Shown: positions 53,980-63,471 of the stretch, in pieces
How positions within the stretch are numbered: the first letter of the stretch is position 1
How the letters are laid out: each line of letters begins with the position of its first letter
Source: DATARH01 sp035648415
GTDB taxonomy: Bacteria > Pseudomonadota > Alphaproteobacteria > ATCC43930 > CGMCC-115725
Direction of reading: 5' to 3'
Length of the DNA: 64,000 nt
NCBI GenBank assembly: GCA_035648415.1
Contig: DASRLO010000141.1
Coordinates: 1 to 64,000 of the forward strand
Made by a program: the position numbers and the translations under genes
The notes under the pieces: model-generated
Databases searched by the model: none
Told to the model about the DNA's origin: nothing
The model's input: only the letters and a program-made list of their open reading frames with translations

Positions 53980-56900
53980 GCCAGTTCGCGCGCCCGGACC
54001 GAATGCGCCGCGGCGGCGTGGTCCTTCGCCACCACGGTGTAGACCGCCGGCAGCACAAAGAGGGTGAAGAGGGTGCCGATCGACATGCCGGCGACGACGA
54101 CGATGCCGATCGAGAAGCGGCTCGCCGCGCCGGCGCCGGTCGCGGTCACCAGCGGCACCAGGCCGACGACCATCGCCGCGGTTGTCATCAGGATCGGGCG
54201 CAGCCGGACCCGCGCGGCGCGCTCGATGGCGCGGCGCCGGTCGAGGCCCTCGTTCACCTGCAGCTGGTTGGCGAACTCGACCATCAGGATGCCGTGCTTG
54301 CTGATCAGACCGATCAGCGTCACCAGCCCGACCTGGGTGTAGATGTTCATCGTCGCCAGCCCGAGGAACAGCGGGAACAGCGCGCCGCAGATCGACAGCG
54401 GCACGCTGACGAGGATCACGAACGGGTCGCGCAGGCTCTCGAATTGCGCCGCCAGCACCAGGAAGATGATAACGAGCGCGAAGACGAAGGTGACAACCAG
54501 CGCGTGACCCTCCTGCACATACTGCCGCGAATCGGAGAGGTAGTCGTGGCCGAACCCGGCCGGCAGGGTCTTGGCCTGCTGTTCGAGGAAATCGACCGCC
54601 TGGCCAATCGTCACGCCGGGCATCGGCACCGCCGAGAAGGTCGCGGCATTGAGCTGGTTGTAGCGGCTGAGCGAATTGGGCGCGGTGGTCGTCGAAACCT
54701 TGACCAGGTTCGACAGCGGCACCGGCTGGCCGGCGGACGAATTCACATAATAGTGGGTGAGCGTGTCCTGGTTGAGCCGGTCGAGACGCGGCACTTGCGG
54801 GATGACCTCGTACGAGCGGCCGGAGAGGTTGAAGCGGTTGACGTAATTCTCGCCGACGAGCAGCGCCAAGGTGTCGCCGATCGACTGCATCGTGATGCCG
54901 AGCTCGTTGGCCTTGGAGCGGTCGATGTCGACGCGGATCGTCGGCTGGTTGAAGGCAAGGTCGCTGTCGACGACGATAAAGAGCCCGCTTTTGCGCGCGG
55001 CGTCCTTGATCTTCTCCATCGCGTTGTAGATCGTCACGAAATCGCCGGTGGAATCGATCACCATCTGCACCGGCAGGCCGCCGATCGAGGCGGGCAGCGA
55101 CGGCAGCGAAAAGACGAAGGCGTTCATCCCCTCGACCGCGCTCATCTTCGCCTGCAGGATCGGCTTGATCTGCTGCGCCGAGCGGGTGCGCTCGTTCCAC
55201 GGCTTGAGGATCATCCCGGCGATCCCTTGGCTCGGCCCGAAGCGGCCGTTGACGACAAAGCGCAGATCGGCCTCCGGGATCGAGGTCATCGCCCTGTCGA
55301 GCTCGCTGCCGTACGCGTCCTGATAGTCGAGGTTCGAGTATTGCGGCGCCTTGGTCAGCGCGAACAGCACCCCCTGGTCTTCCTCCGGCGCGAGCTCGGC
55401 CTTGGTGTTGACGTACATAAAGCCGAGCGCGACGAAGACCGCGGCGGCGAACAGCGCGGTCACCGGGCGATAGTCGAGCGAGCGCTCGAGCCGGCGGCCG
55501 TACCAGTTCGCCAGCCCGTTGAAGCCCCGGTCGAGCAGCCGGGCGAAGCCGCCCTCCGCCGCGCCGTGCTTCAGGAGAACCGAGCACATCATCGGCGTCA
55601 GAGTGACCGCGATGACGCCAGAAATGATCACCGCGCCGGCCAGCGTGAAGGCAAATTCGCGGAAGAGCGTTCCGGTGACGCCGCCCAGGAACCCGATCGG
55701 CGCATAGACCGCGGCCAAGGTCAGCGTCATCGAGATCACCGGCCCGGCGATCTCGCGCGCGCCGATCAGCGCCGCCTGCGGCGGGCTCTTGCCCTCCTCG
55801 ATATGGCGGTAGACGTTTTCCACGACGACGATCGCATCGTCGACGACGAGGCCGATCGCCAGCACCATCGCCAACAGGGTCAGCAGGTTGAGGCTGAACC
55901 CCAGCACCGACATGACCATGCCAGCGCCGATCAGCGACAAGGGGATCGTGACGATCGGGATCACCACCGACCGGAAGCTGCCGAGGAACAGGAAGATCAC
56001 GACGACGACGATGGCGACCGCCAGGCCGAGGCTCCATTGCACCTCATCGATCGAGGCCCGGATGAAATTGGTCGAATCGTAGGCGACCTGCATCTTGACC
56101 GAGGGCGGCAGGGTGCGCTCGATCTCGGGGAAGAGCTTGCGTACGCCGGCGACCAGCGTCAGCGGGTTGCCGTCCGGCGTCGCCTGAATGCCCACGAAGA
56201 CCGCGTGCTGGCCGTTCATCGCGACGCTCGAGGTCCAGCTTTGCGCGGCGAGTTCGACCTCGGCGATGTCTTCCATGCGCACCAGCGCGCCGTTCGACGA
56301 CTTGACCACCATCCGCTTGAACTGGTCGACATCGGTGAGCCCGGTCTGGGCCACGACGTTGGTGACGGTGAAGGCGCCCTTGGCCTGACCCGGCGCCGAT
56401 TGATAATTGTTGGCCTTGATCGCCGCGGCGACGTCATCGGCGGTGATGCTGCGCGCGGCCATGCGCGCGGGATCGAGCCACAGCCGCATCGCGAAAATCT
56501 GGCCGCCGAGGATGTCGGCGGAGGCGACGCCGTCGACCGTCGCCATCAACGGCTGCACGACCCGCGTCAGATAATCGGAGATCGCCGCGGGCTGCAGGGT
56601 CGGGCTGGAGAAGCCGACATACATGACCGCTGTCGTCTGCCCGGTCGCCTTCAGGATGATCGGATCCTGCGCCCCGGCCGGGAGCAGGTATTTGACCTGC
56701 TGCACCTTGGCCATGATGTCGGTCAGCGCCTGGCTCGGGTCGTAATTGAGCTTGATGTACGTGGTGATCGTGCTGGTTCCGAGAACCGATGACGAGGTCA
56801 GGTAGTCGATGCCCTCGGCGGTGGCGACCGCCTGCTCGATCGGGGTGGTGATGAAGCCCTCGATGAGGTCGGGCGACGCGCCCGGATAGGCCGTCGTCAC

Positions 56901-57038
56901 CGTGATCGTGGTGTTTGACAGCTTTGGATACTGCCGGATTTGCAGCCCGTACATCGCCCGCGCGCCGATCAGCAGGATCAGCAGGCTGATGACCAGCGAC
57001 AGCACCGGGCGGCGAATAAAGAGATCGGTGAACCTCAT
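53967..57038 (-). CDS. RND efflux transporter permease subunit (HAE1, AcrB-like)
   Basis: 1023 residues. FIRRPVLSLVISLLILLIGARAMYGLQIRQYPKLSNTTITVTTAYPGAS is the canonical start. GLVVDDAIVVVENVYRHIEEG in TM4 carries the proton-relay aspartates, and the second half contains GLISKHGILMVEFANQL and the RPILMTT block. It pumps drugs, detergents or plant compounds with the adaptor encoded upstream and an outer-membrane channel not seen here. Ten bases separate it from the adaptor gene. Its 3-prime end overlaps the convergent MATE gene by 13 bases. Confidence 0.95.
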   Translation of the reverse strand: MRFTDLFIRRPVLSLVISLLILLIGARAMYGLQIRQYPKLSNTTITVTTAYPGASPDLIEGFITTPIEQAVATAEGIDYLTSSSVLGTSTITTYIKLNYDPSQALTDIMAKVQQVKYLLPAGAQDPIILKATGQTTAVMYVGFSSPTLQPAAISDYLTRVVQPLMATVDGVASADILGGQIFAMRLWLDPARMAARSITADDVAAAIKANNYQSAPGQAKGAFTVTNVVAQTGLTDVDQFKRMVVKSSNGALVRMEDIAEVELAAQSWTSSVAMNGQHAVFVGIQATPDGNPLTLVAGVRKLFPEIERTLPPSVKMQVAYDSTNFIRASIDEVQWSLGLAVAIVVVVIFLFLGSFRSVVIPIVTIPLSLIGAGMVMSVLGFSLNLLTLLAMVLAIGLVVDDAIVVVENVYRHIEEGKSPPQAALIGAREIAGPVISMTLTLAAVYAPIGFLGGVTGTLFREFAFTLAGAVIISGVIAVTLTPMMCSVLLKHGAAEGGFARLLDRGFNGLANWYGRRLERSLDYRPVTALFAAAVFVALGFMYVNTKAELAPEEDQGVLFALTKAPQYSNLDYQDAYGSELDRAMTSIPEADLRFVVNGRFGPSQGIAGMILKPWNERTRSAQQIKPILQAKMSAVEGMNAFVFSLPSLPASIGGLPVQMVIDSTGDFVTIYNAMEKIKDAARKSGLFIVVDSDLAFNQPTIRVDIDRSKANELGITMQSIGDTLALLVGENYVNRFNLSGRSYEVIPQVPRLDRLNQDTLTHYYVNSSAGQPVPLSNLVKVSTTTAPNSLSRYNQLNAATFSAVPMPGVTIGQAVDFLEQQAKTLPAGFGHDYLSDSRQYVQEGHALVVTFVFALVIIFLVLAAQFESLRDPFVILVSVPLSICGALFPLFLGLATMNIYTQVGLVTLIGLISKHGILMVEFANQLQVNEGLDRRRAIERAARVRLRPILMTTAAMVVGLVPLVTATGAGAASRFSIGIVVVAGMSIGTLFTLFVLPAVYTVVAKDHAAAAHSVRARELAQVT

Positions 57039-57048
57039 GGCGCGGCGC

Positions 57049-58281
57049 CTACTGCAAGGTCGGGTTTGCCGGCGGCTGCGGCGGCGGGTTGCCGGTGACG
57101 CTGACGCGCGCGCCGTCCTGCACCTTGATCTGCCCGGCGGCGACGACCTGGTCGCCCGGTTTCAGCCCGGTGAGCACCGCCACCTTGTTGTCCCAGCGCA
57201 AGCCGGTGGTGACCGGGGTGCGATGCGCCGTCAACAGCGGCTTGCCGTCGGCGTCGTTGCCGTCGGCGCGGATCACATAGACGCTGTCGCCGTAAAGCGT
57301 GTAGTCGACCGCGGTCTCGGGCAGCACCACCTGATCGGCATCGTTGGGCAGCACCACCTTGGCGTTGACGAACATCCCCGGCAGCAATGCCTCGTCCGGG
57401 TTGGGCATCGTCGCCTGCACCGCGACGGTGCGCGTGCTGGCCGAGATTTGCGGCTCGATCGTGGTGATCGATGCGATGAAGGTGCGGCCGGGGAACGCGT
57501 CGGCGCTGACGTCGACCTTCTGGCCGACCGCGATCTGCGGGGCGATCTGCGTCGGCAGCGTGAAATTGACGTAGAGCGTCGACAGATCGGTCAAGCTTAC
57601 GATCGCCGCGCCGGGGGTGAGGTACTGACCGAGATTGATCTGGCGCACGCCGAGCCGGCCGCCGAACGGCGCGCGGATCTCCTTTTGCCCGATGACCGCC
57701 TGGGTCTTTTGGATCATCGCGCTGGACTGGTCGAGCTGGCTTTGCGTCTGATCGACGGTCTGCTGCGTGCCGTACTGGTGGCTGGCGAGGATTTTCGCGC
57801 GCTGCAGCGAAGTTTCGGCGTATCGCGCCTGAGCCTGGTAGTTGGCGAGATCGCCACGATCCGGGCCGTCGTCGATCTGCGCCAGTCTGTCGCCGGCCTT
57901 GACCGCGGCGCCCGATTCGAAGGTGATCGCGACGATTCGGCCGCCGATCTCGGAACTCACCGTCACCTGCAGCACCGCCGCGAGCGAGCCGATCCCGCTG
58001 GCGAAATGCGGCACCGCCTCGCTGGTCGCCACGACCGCGCTGATCGCGGCCGGGGGCGGCTTCATAGTGGTCAAATAGGTGTGGATCATCCGCTGGCGCC
58101 AGGTGCTGAAGCCGTAGAGACCGCCCAGGACGAGCGCCACCAGCACCGCGACGATGACGAACCAGCGAACCCGCTTGGCCCGGCTCGGCGTGGGATGAGC
58201 GCCTCCCGGCGCGAAGCCGATAGCGGGCACGACACCGGGATCGATGTCGCGCGGCAGTCCAGGGTTGATCTCGCCATCCAT
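57049..58281 (-). CDS. RND efflux periplasmic adaptor subunit
   Basis: 410 residues from ATG 58281 with GGGGAG. One N-terminal membrane anchor follows about 45 cytoplasmic residues (WFVIVAVLVALVLGGLYGF). Lipoyl/biotinyl halves (GGRIVAITFESGAAVKAGDRLAQIDD and IRAPFGGRLGVRQINLGQYLTPGAAIVSL) flank a coiled coil at about residues 140-195, then the beta-barrel domain. It bridges the RND pump to an outer-membrane channel. In one operon with the TetR gene upstream (15 bases) and the pump downstream. Confidence 0.93.
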   Translation of the reverse strand: MDGEINPGLPRDIDPGVVPAIGFAPGGAHPTPSRAKRVRWFVIVAVLVALVLGGLYGFSTWRQRMIHTYLTTMKPPPAAISAVVATSEAVPHFASGIGSLAAVLQVTVSSEIGGRIVAITFESGAAVKAGDRLAQIDDGPDRGDLANYQAQARYAETSLQRAKILASHQYGTQQTVDQTQSQLDQSSAMIQKTQAVIGQKEIRAPFGGRLGVRQINLGQYLTPGAAIVSLTDLSTLYVNFTLPTQIAPQIAVGQKVDVSADAFPGRTFIASITTIEPQISASTRTVAVQATMPNPDEALLPGMFVNAKVVLPNDADQVVLPETAVDYTLYGDSVYVIRADGNDADGKPLLTAHRTPVTTGLRWDNKVAVLTGLKPGDQVVAAGQIKVQDGARVSVTGNPPPQPPANPTLQ

Positions 58282-58296
58282 GACGTGCTCCCCGCT

Positions 58297-58983
58297 TTAA
58301 TCCGCAGCCGCCTGCCGAGGCGGCTGCGCGGTGTGCGAGGCGGCAATCGCGGCCTCGGTCATGCCGATCCCCCGCAGGATGAAATCGCTGGCTTCCTCGA
58401 CCAGCCGGTCGAGCCCACCCTCGTAAGGGATAACGCCTTGTTGCGGCAAATAGGCGAGAGCCATCATCGCCGCGACGTGATGCGCGAACCAGAACCGGTT
58501 GGCCCCGCTCGCCGGCAACGGCGCGAGGTCGCCCGCCGCCTCCGCCGCCTTGAGCGAGGCGGTGAACAGCGGCACGACCCGCGGCGCGATCGCGGCGAAG
58601 AGTTCGCGGGCGTAGTCGCCGTCTTCGAGGAAGCTATGCAGCATCAGCCGCATCCGCAGGTCGAGCTCGCGACGCTCGTCCTCGCAACCGAGCACGAAAC
58701 GCCGAACCATGAAGCGCACGATGCTGATCGCGGTCGCCGTCGAAGCCGGCAAGGTCGCCAGTTTTTCGAGCGCCGGGTCGCCCTCGCAGCCCAATGCCAG
58801 GATCTCGCGGTAAAGCACTTGCTTTGACGGGAAGTGGCGAAACAGCAGCGCCTCGGAAACGCCGGCCGCGGCCGCCAGCTCGCGCGTCGTCGTGCCCGCG
58901 AACCCCTTGCGCGCGAAGAGCGGCACCGCCGCCGTGACGATCGCCCTGCGCCGGTCGTCGCTGTCGAGCCTGCTGTTTGCCAT
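58297..58983 (-). CDS. TetR/AcrR-family regulator of the efflux operon
   Basis: 228 residues. The N-terminal HTH, RRRAIVTAAVPLFARKGFAGTTTRELAAAAGVSEALLFRHFPSKQVLYREIL at about residues 11-62, is typical; the C-terminal ligand domain resembles the TetR_C group of AcrR-like repressors. As first gene of the tetR-adaptor-pump operon it probably represses its own operon through the palindrome at 58992-59009, nine bases before its start. Confidence 0.92.
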   Translation of the reverse strand: MANSRLDSDDRRRAIVTAAVPLFARKGFAGTTTRELAAAAGVSEALLFRHFPSKQVLYREILALGCEGDPALEKLATLPASTATAISIVRFMVRRFVLGCEDERRELDLRMRLMLHSFLEDGDYARELFAAIAPRVVPLFTASLKAAEAAGDLAPLPASGANRFWFAHHVAAMMALAYLPQQGVIPYEGGLDRLVEEASDFILRGIGMTEAAIAASHTAQPPRQAAAD

Positions 58984-58991
58984 GAGACCGC

Positions 58992-59009
58992 TAAGTAAGC
59001 GCTTACTTA
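58992..59009. promoter_or_regulatory. TetR operator, perfect 18-bp palindrome
   Basis: TAAGTAAGCGCTTACTTA is perfectly symmetric and lies directly before the TetR start. The half-site TAAGTAAGC with its GCTTACTTA partner matches the operator type of the AcrR-like family that regulates adjacent RND pumps. Confidence 0.8.
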
Positions 59010-59095
59010 CGTGGGGTCAAGCCTTATGCTGCGGTGCAGCATAAGGTCGCTAAAGTGCACGATCAAGACTTGGCGTGTCGCAGCCGGCGGTGCGC

Positions 59096-59779
59096 CTACG
59101 TGCCACGGCGCGTCGCGAGGTCCCAGCGCACCGAGTTGACGCCGGCCTGGTCGCGGGTCTTGGCGATGAGCGCGTCGAAATGCTTGTCGCGGCGGCTGTG
59201 GGAAACCAGTTCGGCGACGAGCTGCATGCCGTCCGGCTCGTCGAGCGGTTCCTGATGGAGCGTGTTGAGCTGCAGCCCGGCCCCGGCGGCGTCATGCACA
59301 AATCGCAGTTGAACCGTCGCGGCCTCGGCCGCGGCACAGGAAATATCGACGGTGTAGAGGGTCTCGATATCGCCCGGATGGGGCGCATAGCGGTGGATCG
59401 CGATCTGGACGTGGCGCAGGCCGATATTGAGCACGACCACGCTGAACCCGGCATAAAGACCCTCCCAGCGCAAGCCGGTGGCGCACAGCGAGCCGACCGC
59501 CGCCGCGCACCACAGCGTCGCCGCGGTGTTGAGGCCGCGCACCGTCGGGCCCTCGTGCAGGATGACCCCGGCGCCGAGAAATCCAATGCCCGAGACGATC
59601 TGCGCGGCTACCCGGTCGCTGCCGACATGCGTGCCGATCGTCACGAAGCAGGCCGAGCCGAAGGCGACGAGCGCGTTGGTGCGCAGCCCGGCCATGCCCT
59701 GGTTCCATTGCCGCTCGAACCCGATCAGCGCGCCGAGCAGGATCGCCAGGGTGATGTTGATAAATGTGTCCGCGCTCAT
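59096..59779 (-). CDS. MgtC/SapB-family membrane protein
   Basis: 227 residues. Four to five N-terminal membrane helices carry the family signature LLGALIGFERQWNQGMAGLRTNALVAFGSACFV and GIGFLGAGVILHEGPTVRGLNTAATLWCAAAVG. The C-terminal 80 residues form an ACT-like cytoplasmic domain. MgtC proteins act in survival at low magnesium and inside hosts, partly by inhibiting the F-type ATP synthase. Divergent from ettA, with 113 bases between starts; no Mg riboswitch seen. Confidence 0.9.
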   Translation of the reverse strand: MSADTFINITLAILLGALIGFERQWNQGMAGLRTNALVAFGSACFVTIGTHVGSDRVAAQIVSGIGFLGAGVILHEGPTVRGLNTAATLWCAAAVGSLCATGLRWEGLYAGFSVVVLNIGLRHVQIAIHRYAPHPGDIETLYTVDISCAAAEAATVQLRFVHDAAGAGLQLNTLHQEPLDEPDGMQLVAELVSHSRRDKHFDALIAKTRDQAGVNSVRWDLATRRGT

Positions 59780-59892
59780 CGCCGGCCTGCCGGCGCGCGC
59801 CCGCTCTGCGGCTCGAAAGAGGCTTGACGCGTCACCGCGCGACCTCTACCCCGCACCCTCGTTTGTCGTGTCCGCATGGGCGACGTCCTCCA

Positions 59893-61575
59893 ATGCCCGC
59901 TTACCAGTACGTCTACGTCATGAAGGGTCTCGGGAAAAGCTATCCCGGCGGACGCGAGGTGCTGCGCGACGTCTGGCTGTCGTTCCTGCCGGGTGCGAAG
60001 ATCGGCGTGCTCGGGCTCAACGGCGCCGGCAAATCGACCCTGCTGCGCATCATGGCCGGCGAGGACCGGGAATTCGGCGGCGAGGCGTGGGCGGCGGAAG
60101 GCGCCTCGGTCGGCTACCTGCGGCAAGAGCCGGCGCTCGACTCGGCGAAGGACGTGTTCGGCAATGTCAGCGAGGGTCTCGCCGAGACCAAGGCCCTCGT
60201 CGAGCGCTTCGAAGCGGTCAGCGCGCGGTTCACCGAGGAATTGTCCGACGCGGAGATGAACGACCTGATCGCCGAGCAGGGTGAGTTGCAGGAGCAAATC
60301 GACCATCTCGACGCCTGGGAGTTCGACCGCACCATCGAGATCGCGATGGACGCGCTGCGCTGCCCGCCGGGCGACACGCCGGTGGCCACTCTGTCGGGCG
60401 GCGAGCGGCGCCGGGTGGCGCTGTGCCGGTTGTTGCTGCAAAAGCCCGATCTGTTGCTGCTCGACGAGCCGACCAACCATCTCGACGCCGAATCGGTGGC
60501 CTGGCTGCAGCGGTTCCTCAAGGATTATCCCGGCACCGTCGTGACGGTCACCCACGACCGCTATTTCCTCGACGAGGTCGCCGGCTGGATCCTCGAACTC
60601 GACCGCGGCCACGGCATTCCCTACGAGGGCAACTATTCGGGCTGGCTCGAGCAGAAGCAGGTGCGGCTGGCGCAAGAGGGCCGCCAGGAGGAGGCGCGGC
60701 AGCGTACCTTGGAACGCGAATTGGAATGGGTGAGGCAGAGCCCGCGCGCCCGCCAGGCGAAGAGCAAGGCGCGGCTCCAGGCCTACGAGGAGCTGGTCGC
60801 GCAGTCGCGCGAGAAGGCGCCCGACAATGCGCAGATCGTACTGCCGCCGGGGCCGCGGCTCGGCGACCTCGTGGTCGAGGCCGAGGGGGTATCGAAGGCG
60901 TTCGGCGATCGGTTGCTGATCGAATCGTTGGACTTCAGGCTGCCGCCCGGCGGCATCGTCGGCGTCATCGGCCCGAACGGCGCCGGCAAGACGACCTTGT
61001 TCCGCATGATCACCGGCGCCGAAAGCGCCGATGCCGGCGGCTTCCGGATCGGGGAAACGGTGAAGCTCGGCTATGTCGACCAGTCGCGCGACACGCTCGG
61101 CGCCGGCAACACGGTGTGGCAGGAGATTTCCGGCGGGCTGGAGGAGATCGACCTCGGCCGCCGCAAGCTCGCCAGCCGGGCTTATTGCGCGCTTTTTAAC
61201 TTCCGCGGCGGCGACCAGCAGAAAAAGGTCGGGCAGCTCTCGGGCGGCGAGCGCAACCGCGTGCATCTCGCCAAGATGCTCAAGGAAGGCGCCAATCTGC
61301 TGCTGCTCGACGAGCCGACCAACGACCTCGACGTCGATACGCTGCGCGCGCTCGAAGAGGGGCTGCTCGACTACCCCGGGTGCGCGGTCATCATCACCCA
61401 CGACCGCTGGTTCCTCGACCGGGTCGCGACCCACATCCTCGCCTTCGAGGGCGACAGCCAGACCGTGTGGTTCGAGGGCAACTATGCCGATTACGAGGCC
61501 GACCGCCGCCGCCGCCTCGGCGCCGAGGCGGAGCAGCCGCACCGCATCAAATACAAGCCATTGACGCGAAACTGA
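59893..61575 (+). CDS. ettA: Energy-dependent translational throttle protein EttA
   Basis: 560 residues from ATG 59893, close to the 555 of E. coli EttA. Two ABC-F ATPase domains: Walker A GLNGAGKST near residue 40 with LSGGERRRVALCRLLL and LLLLDEPTNHLD; Walker A GPNGAGKTT near residue 362 with LSGGERNRVHLAKML and LLLLDEPTNDLD. The arm (about residues 95-140) and the inter-domain linker rich in R, Q and E are of the EttA subfamily. It binds the ribosomal E-site and gates translation by ATP/ADP ratio. Start chosen by alignment to the MPAYQYVYVMKGL beginning. Confidence 0.95.
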   Translation: MPAYQYVYVMKGLGKSYPGGREVLRDVWLSFLPGAKIGVLGLNGAGKSTLLRIMAGEDREFGGEAWAAEGASVGYLRQEPALDSAKDVFGNVSEGLAETKALVERFEAVSARFTEELSDAEMNDLIAEQGELQEQIDHLDAWEFDRTIEIAMDALRCPPGDTPVATLSGGERRRVALCRLLLQKPDLLLLDEPTNHLDAESVAWLQRFLKDYPGTVVTVTHDRYFLDEVAGWILELDRGHGIPYEGNYSGWLEQKQVRLAQEGRQEEARQRTLERELEWVRQSPRARQAKSKARLQAYEELVAQSREKAPDNAQIVLPPGPRLGDLVVEAEGVSKAFGDRLLIESLDFRLPPGGIVGVIGPNGAGKTTLFRMITGAESADAGGFRIGETVKLGYVDQSRDTLGAGNTVWQEISGGLEEIDLGRRKLASRAYCALFNFRGGDQQKKVGQLSGGERNRVHLAKMLKEGANLLLLDEPTNDLDVDTLRALEEGLLDYPGCAVIITHDRWFLDRVATHILAFEGDSQTVWFEGNYADYEADRRRRLGAEAEQPHRIKYKPLTRN

Positions 61576-61680
61576 GTTTCCGCAAATCCACGGCAAGGTC
61601 GCGGTATCTACGACGAGGCCGTGAGCCAGCGAGGTGCCGCTCGCGAGTCTCCGCTGAATTTTGTGGCGCTCGCGCCGGGC

Positions 61681-62277
61681 TTATTGTCGGCCGACTTTTT
61701 GCCGCAGCCGGTCGAGCAGGTATTGGATCTGGCCGCCGCCCTGCTGGATCACCGAGGCAAACTCGTCGCGCTGGGTGATCCTCATGCTGACCCCGGCGAC
61801 ATAGGCGTCGCTGATCTTCCAGCTGCCCTTGTTGACCAGATACCAATCGACGCGGATCTTGCCGCCGTCGTTCTTAATGATCTCGCTGGTAACGATCGTA
61901 TCGTCGCCTTCCTGGCGGGCGCTCAGCGCGTGGAACGGCTCGCCGGCATATTCCGCGAGACGGCCGGCGTAGGCCTGCGCCAGGTATTCCTGCAGCAGCC
62001 CGAGGAATTGCTGCTGCTGTTCCGGGGTGGCGACTCGCCAATAGCGGCCCAGCACGAACTGGGCGATGCCGGGAAGGTCGAAATCGCCGCCGAGCAAATC
62101 GCGGAAACGCTGCACCCTGGCCGCCGGCGGCACGCTCGGTCCGAGCACCTGAATCACCTGGGTGCCAAGCTGGCCGACAAAGGCGACGGGGTCGGTCTGC
62201 GCCGCGGCGGGGCGCGTCGCCGCAGCCGTCCCGACACAGAAGATCAGAGCGAAAAGCGCGAACCAGCGACGCGTCAT
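61681..62277 (-). CDS. mlaC: MlaC-family phospholipid-binding protein (Ttg2D/HpnM-like)
   Basis: 198 residues with a signal peptide cut near AAAQTDP. FRDLLGGDFDLPGIAQFVLGRYWRVATPEQQQQFLGLLQEYLAQAYAGRLAEY, then KIRVDWYLVNKGSWKISDAYVAGVSM, define the MlaC fold. It carries phospholipids across the periplasm between MlaA and the MlaFEDB complex; the hopanoid-associated HpnM belongs to the same family and is the alternative. Adjacent to mlaA (seven bases), but mlaFED are not in the window. Confidence 0.85.
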   Translation of the reverse strand: MTRRWFALFALIFCVGTAAATRPAAAQTDPVAFVGQLGTQVIQVLGPSVPPAARVQRFRDLLGGDFDLPGIAQFVLGRYWRVATPEQQQQFLGLLQEYLAQAYAGRLAEYAGEPFHALSARQEGDDTIVTSEIIKNDGGKIRVDWYLVNKGSWKISDAYVAGVSMRITQRDEFASVIQQGGGQIQYLLDRLRQKVGRQ

Positions 62278-62284
62278 CGTGAAG

Positions 62285-63250
62285 CTAACGTCCCGGAGCC
62301 AGCGACGATCTCTGCAGGTCGGCGATCGAATTTGCCGGCGCCTGCTGGGAAACCATCCGATAGGTCATCGCCGGGCTCGAGCCGGGCGGCAACTCGGCGA
62401 CGGTCTTCGCCGCCGGCGGGACGGGCAGCGCGCTCAGGCCTTGCAGCGGCGCGGCGTTCGGCAAGTCTTCCTTCTGGTGGCGGATCTGCGCGGCCCGGCG
62501 CTGGCGCGACAGCGAGCGAATCGTCGCGTAGTAATCGAGCGAGGTGCGCTCGATCTCGGCGAGGCTCTCGATGTTGCGGGAACGCTGATCGATGCCCGAC
62601 GTCACGCCGCGCGCGAAGCTCGCCCAGATCTTGTTATGGTTGCTCGCGACAATGTTGCCCGGATCGCCAAAGCTGTCGGCGACGTCGCCGAACAGGTCGC
62701 GCGGGTTCGAGGGGCCGAGAACCGGCAGCATCAGGAAGGGCCCGCTATCCACGCCCCAGGTCGCCAGCGTGATGCCAAGATCGTTGGTGTGATAAGGGAC
62801 GCCCAACTTGGCGGCAACGTCGAAGAAGCCGCCGAAACCGATCGTCGTATTGATGAGGGCGCGTCCGAACGTCTCGCCCGCCAGGCCGGGCTGCGCTTGC
62901 AGCACGTCATTGGCGAAAATGATCGGCGAGTTCAGGTTCTGCAGGAAATCGTGGACCATGTCGCGGAACGTGCTGGGTATCACCGTGCGGTAGGCATTGG
63001 CCACCGGCACGAGAACGGTCCGATCGACGCCCTGATTGAACCCGAAAATCGCGCGATTGGTGTTTTCCCACGGGTCGCCGGCATCGCCAAAGTCGCCCAT
63101 CGGCGCCGGCGCGGGAGCGGCGGCTCGCGGCGGCGCCATCGGCGGCGGCTGCTGCGCCGCGGCGCCGTGCGCGCCGAGCAGGCCGGACACGGCCAGCGCC
63201 GCGGCGAAAACGAAACCCGGCAGGACGAGCGGTGACTGGCAACGACGCAT
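62285..63250 (-). CDS. mlaA: MlaA (VacJ) family outer-membrane lipid-asymmetry protein
   Basis: 321 residues. DPWENTNRAIFGFNQGVDRTVLVPVANAYRTVIP, DFLQNLNSPIIFANDVLQAQ, RALINTTIGFGGFFDVAAKLG and WGVDSGPFLMLPVLGPSNPRDLFGDVADSF are the family core. MlaA removes misplaced phospholipids from the outer leaflet. The signal peptide ends SGLLGAHGAAAQ and contains no lipobox cysteine, although family members are usually lipoproteins; the C-terminal extension of about 60 residues is proline/alanine-rich. First gene of the mlaA-mlaC pair. Confidence 0.9.
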   Translation of the reverse strand: MRRCQSPLVLPGFVFAAALAVSGLLGAHGAAAQQPPPMAPPRAAAPAPAPMGDFGDAGDPWENTNRAIFGFNQGVDRTVLVPVANAYRTVIPSTFRDMVHDFLQNLNSPIIFANDVLQAQPGLAGETFGRALINTTIGFGGFFDVAAKLGVPYHTNDLGITLATWGVDSGPFLMLPVLGPSNPRDLFGDVADSFGDPGNIVASNHNKIWASFARGVTSGIDQRSRNIESLAEIERTSLDYYATIRSLSRQRRAAQIRHQKEDLPNAAPLQGLSALPVPPAAKTVAELPPGSSPAMTYRMVSQQAPANSIADLQRSSLAPGR

Positions 63251-63471
63251 TTAGGGTCCTCGCGTTTCTGGGCTGGCGGCGCGGCGCGATAATGACCAAC
63301 AAGGCGCCTGCGCGGCAAGCGATCCGTTCCGCCTATATCCGCATTATGCGTAGAAACTGTTAACCATACTCATACGGGCCGGCGCGGAGAAGGGTTGTCG
63401 GCTGCGACGGCATATCGCGCTTGACGACCTTCATTATCCCAAAATCGCGGCGCTCGGCAAAGCTCTTGACG

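Noticed and set aside
52569..56792. Very long rightward open frame of about 1400 codons
   Set aside because: It lies antisense to the RND pump and over the MATE gene in another frame; composition is rich in R, D and H as in GC-rich shadow frames, with no recognisable domain.
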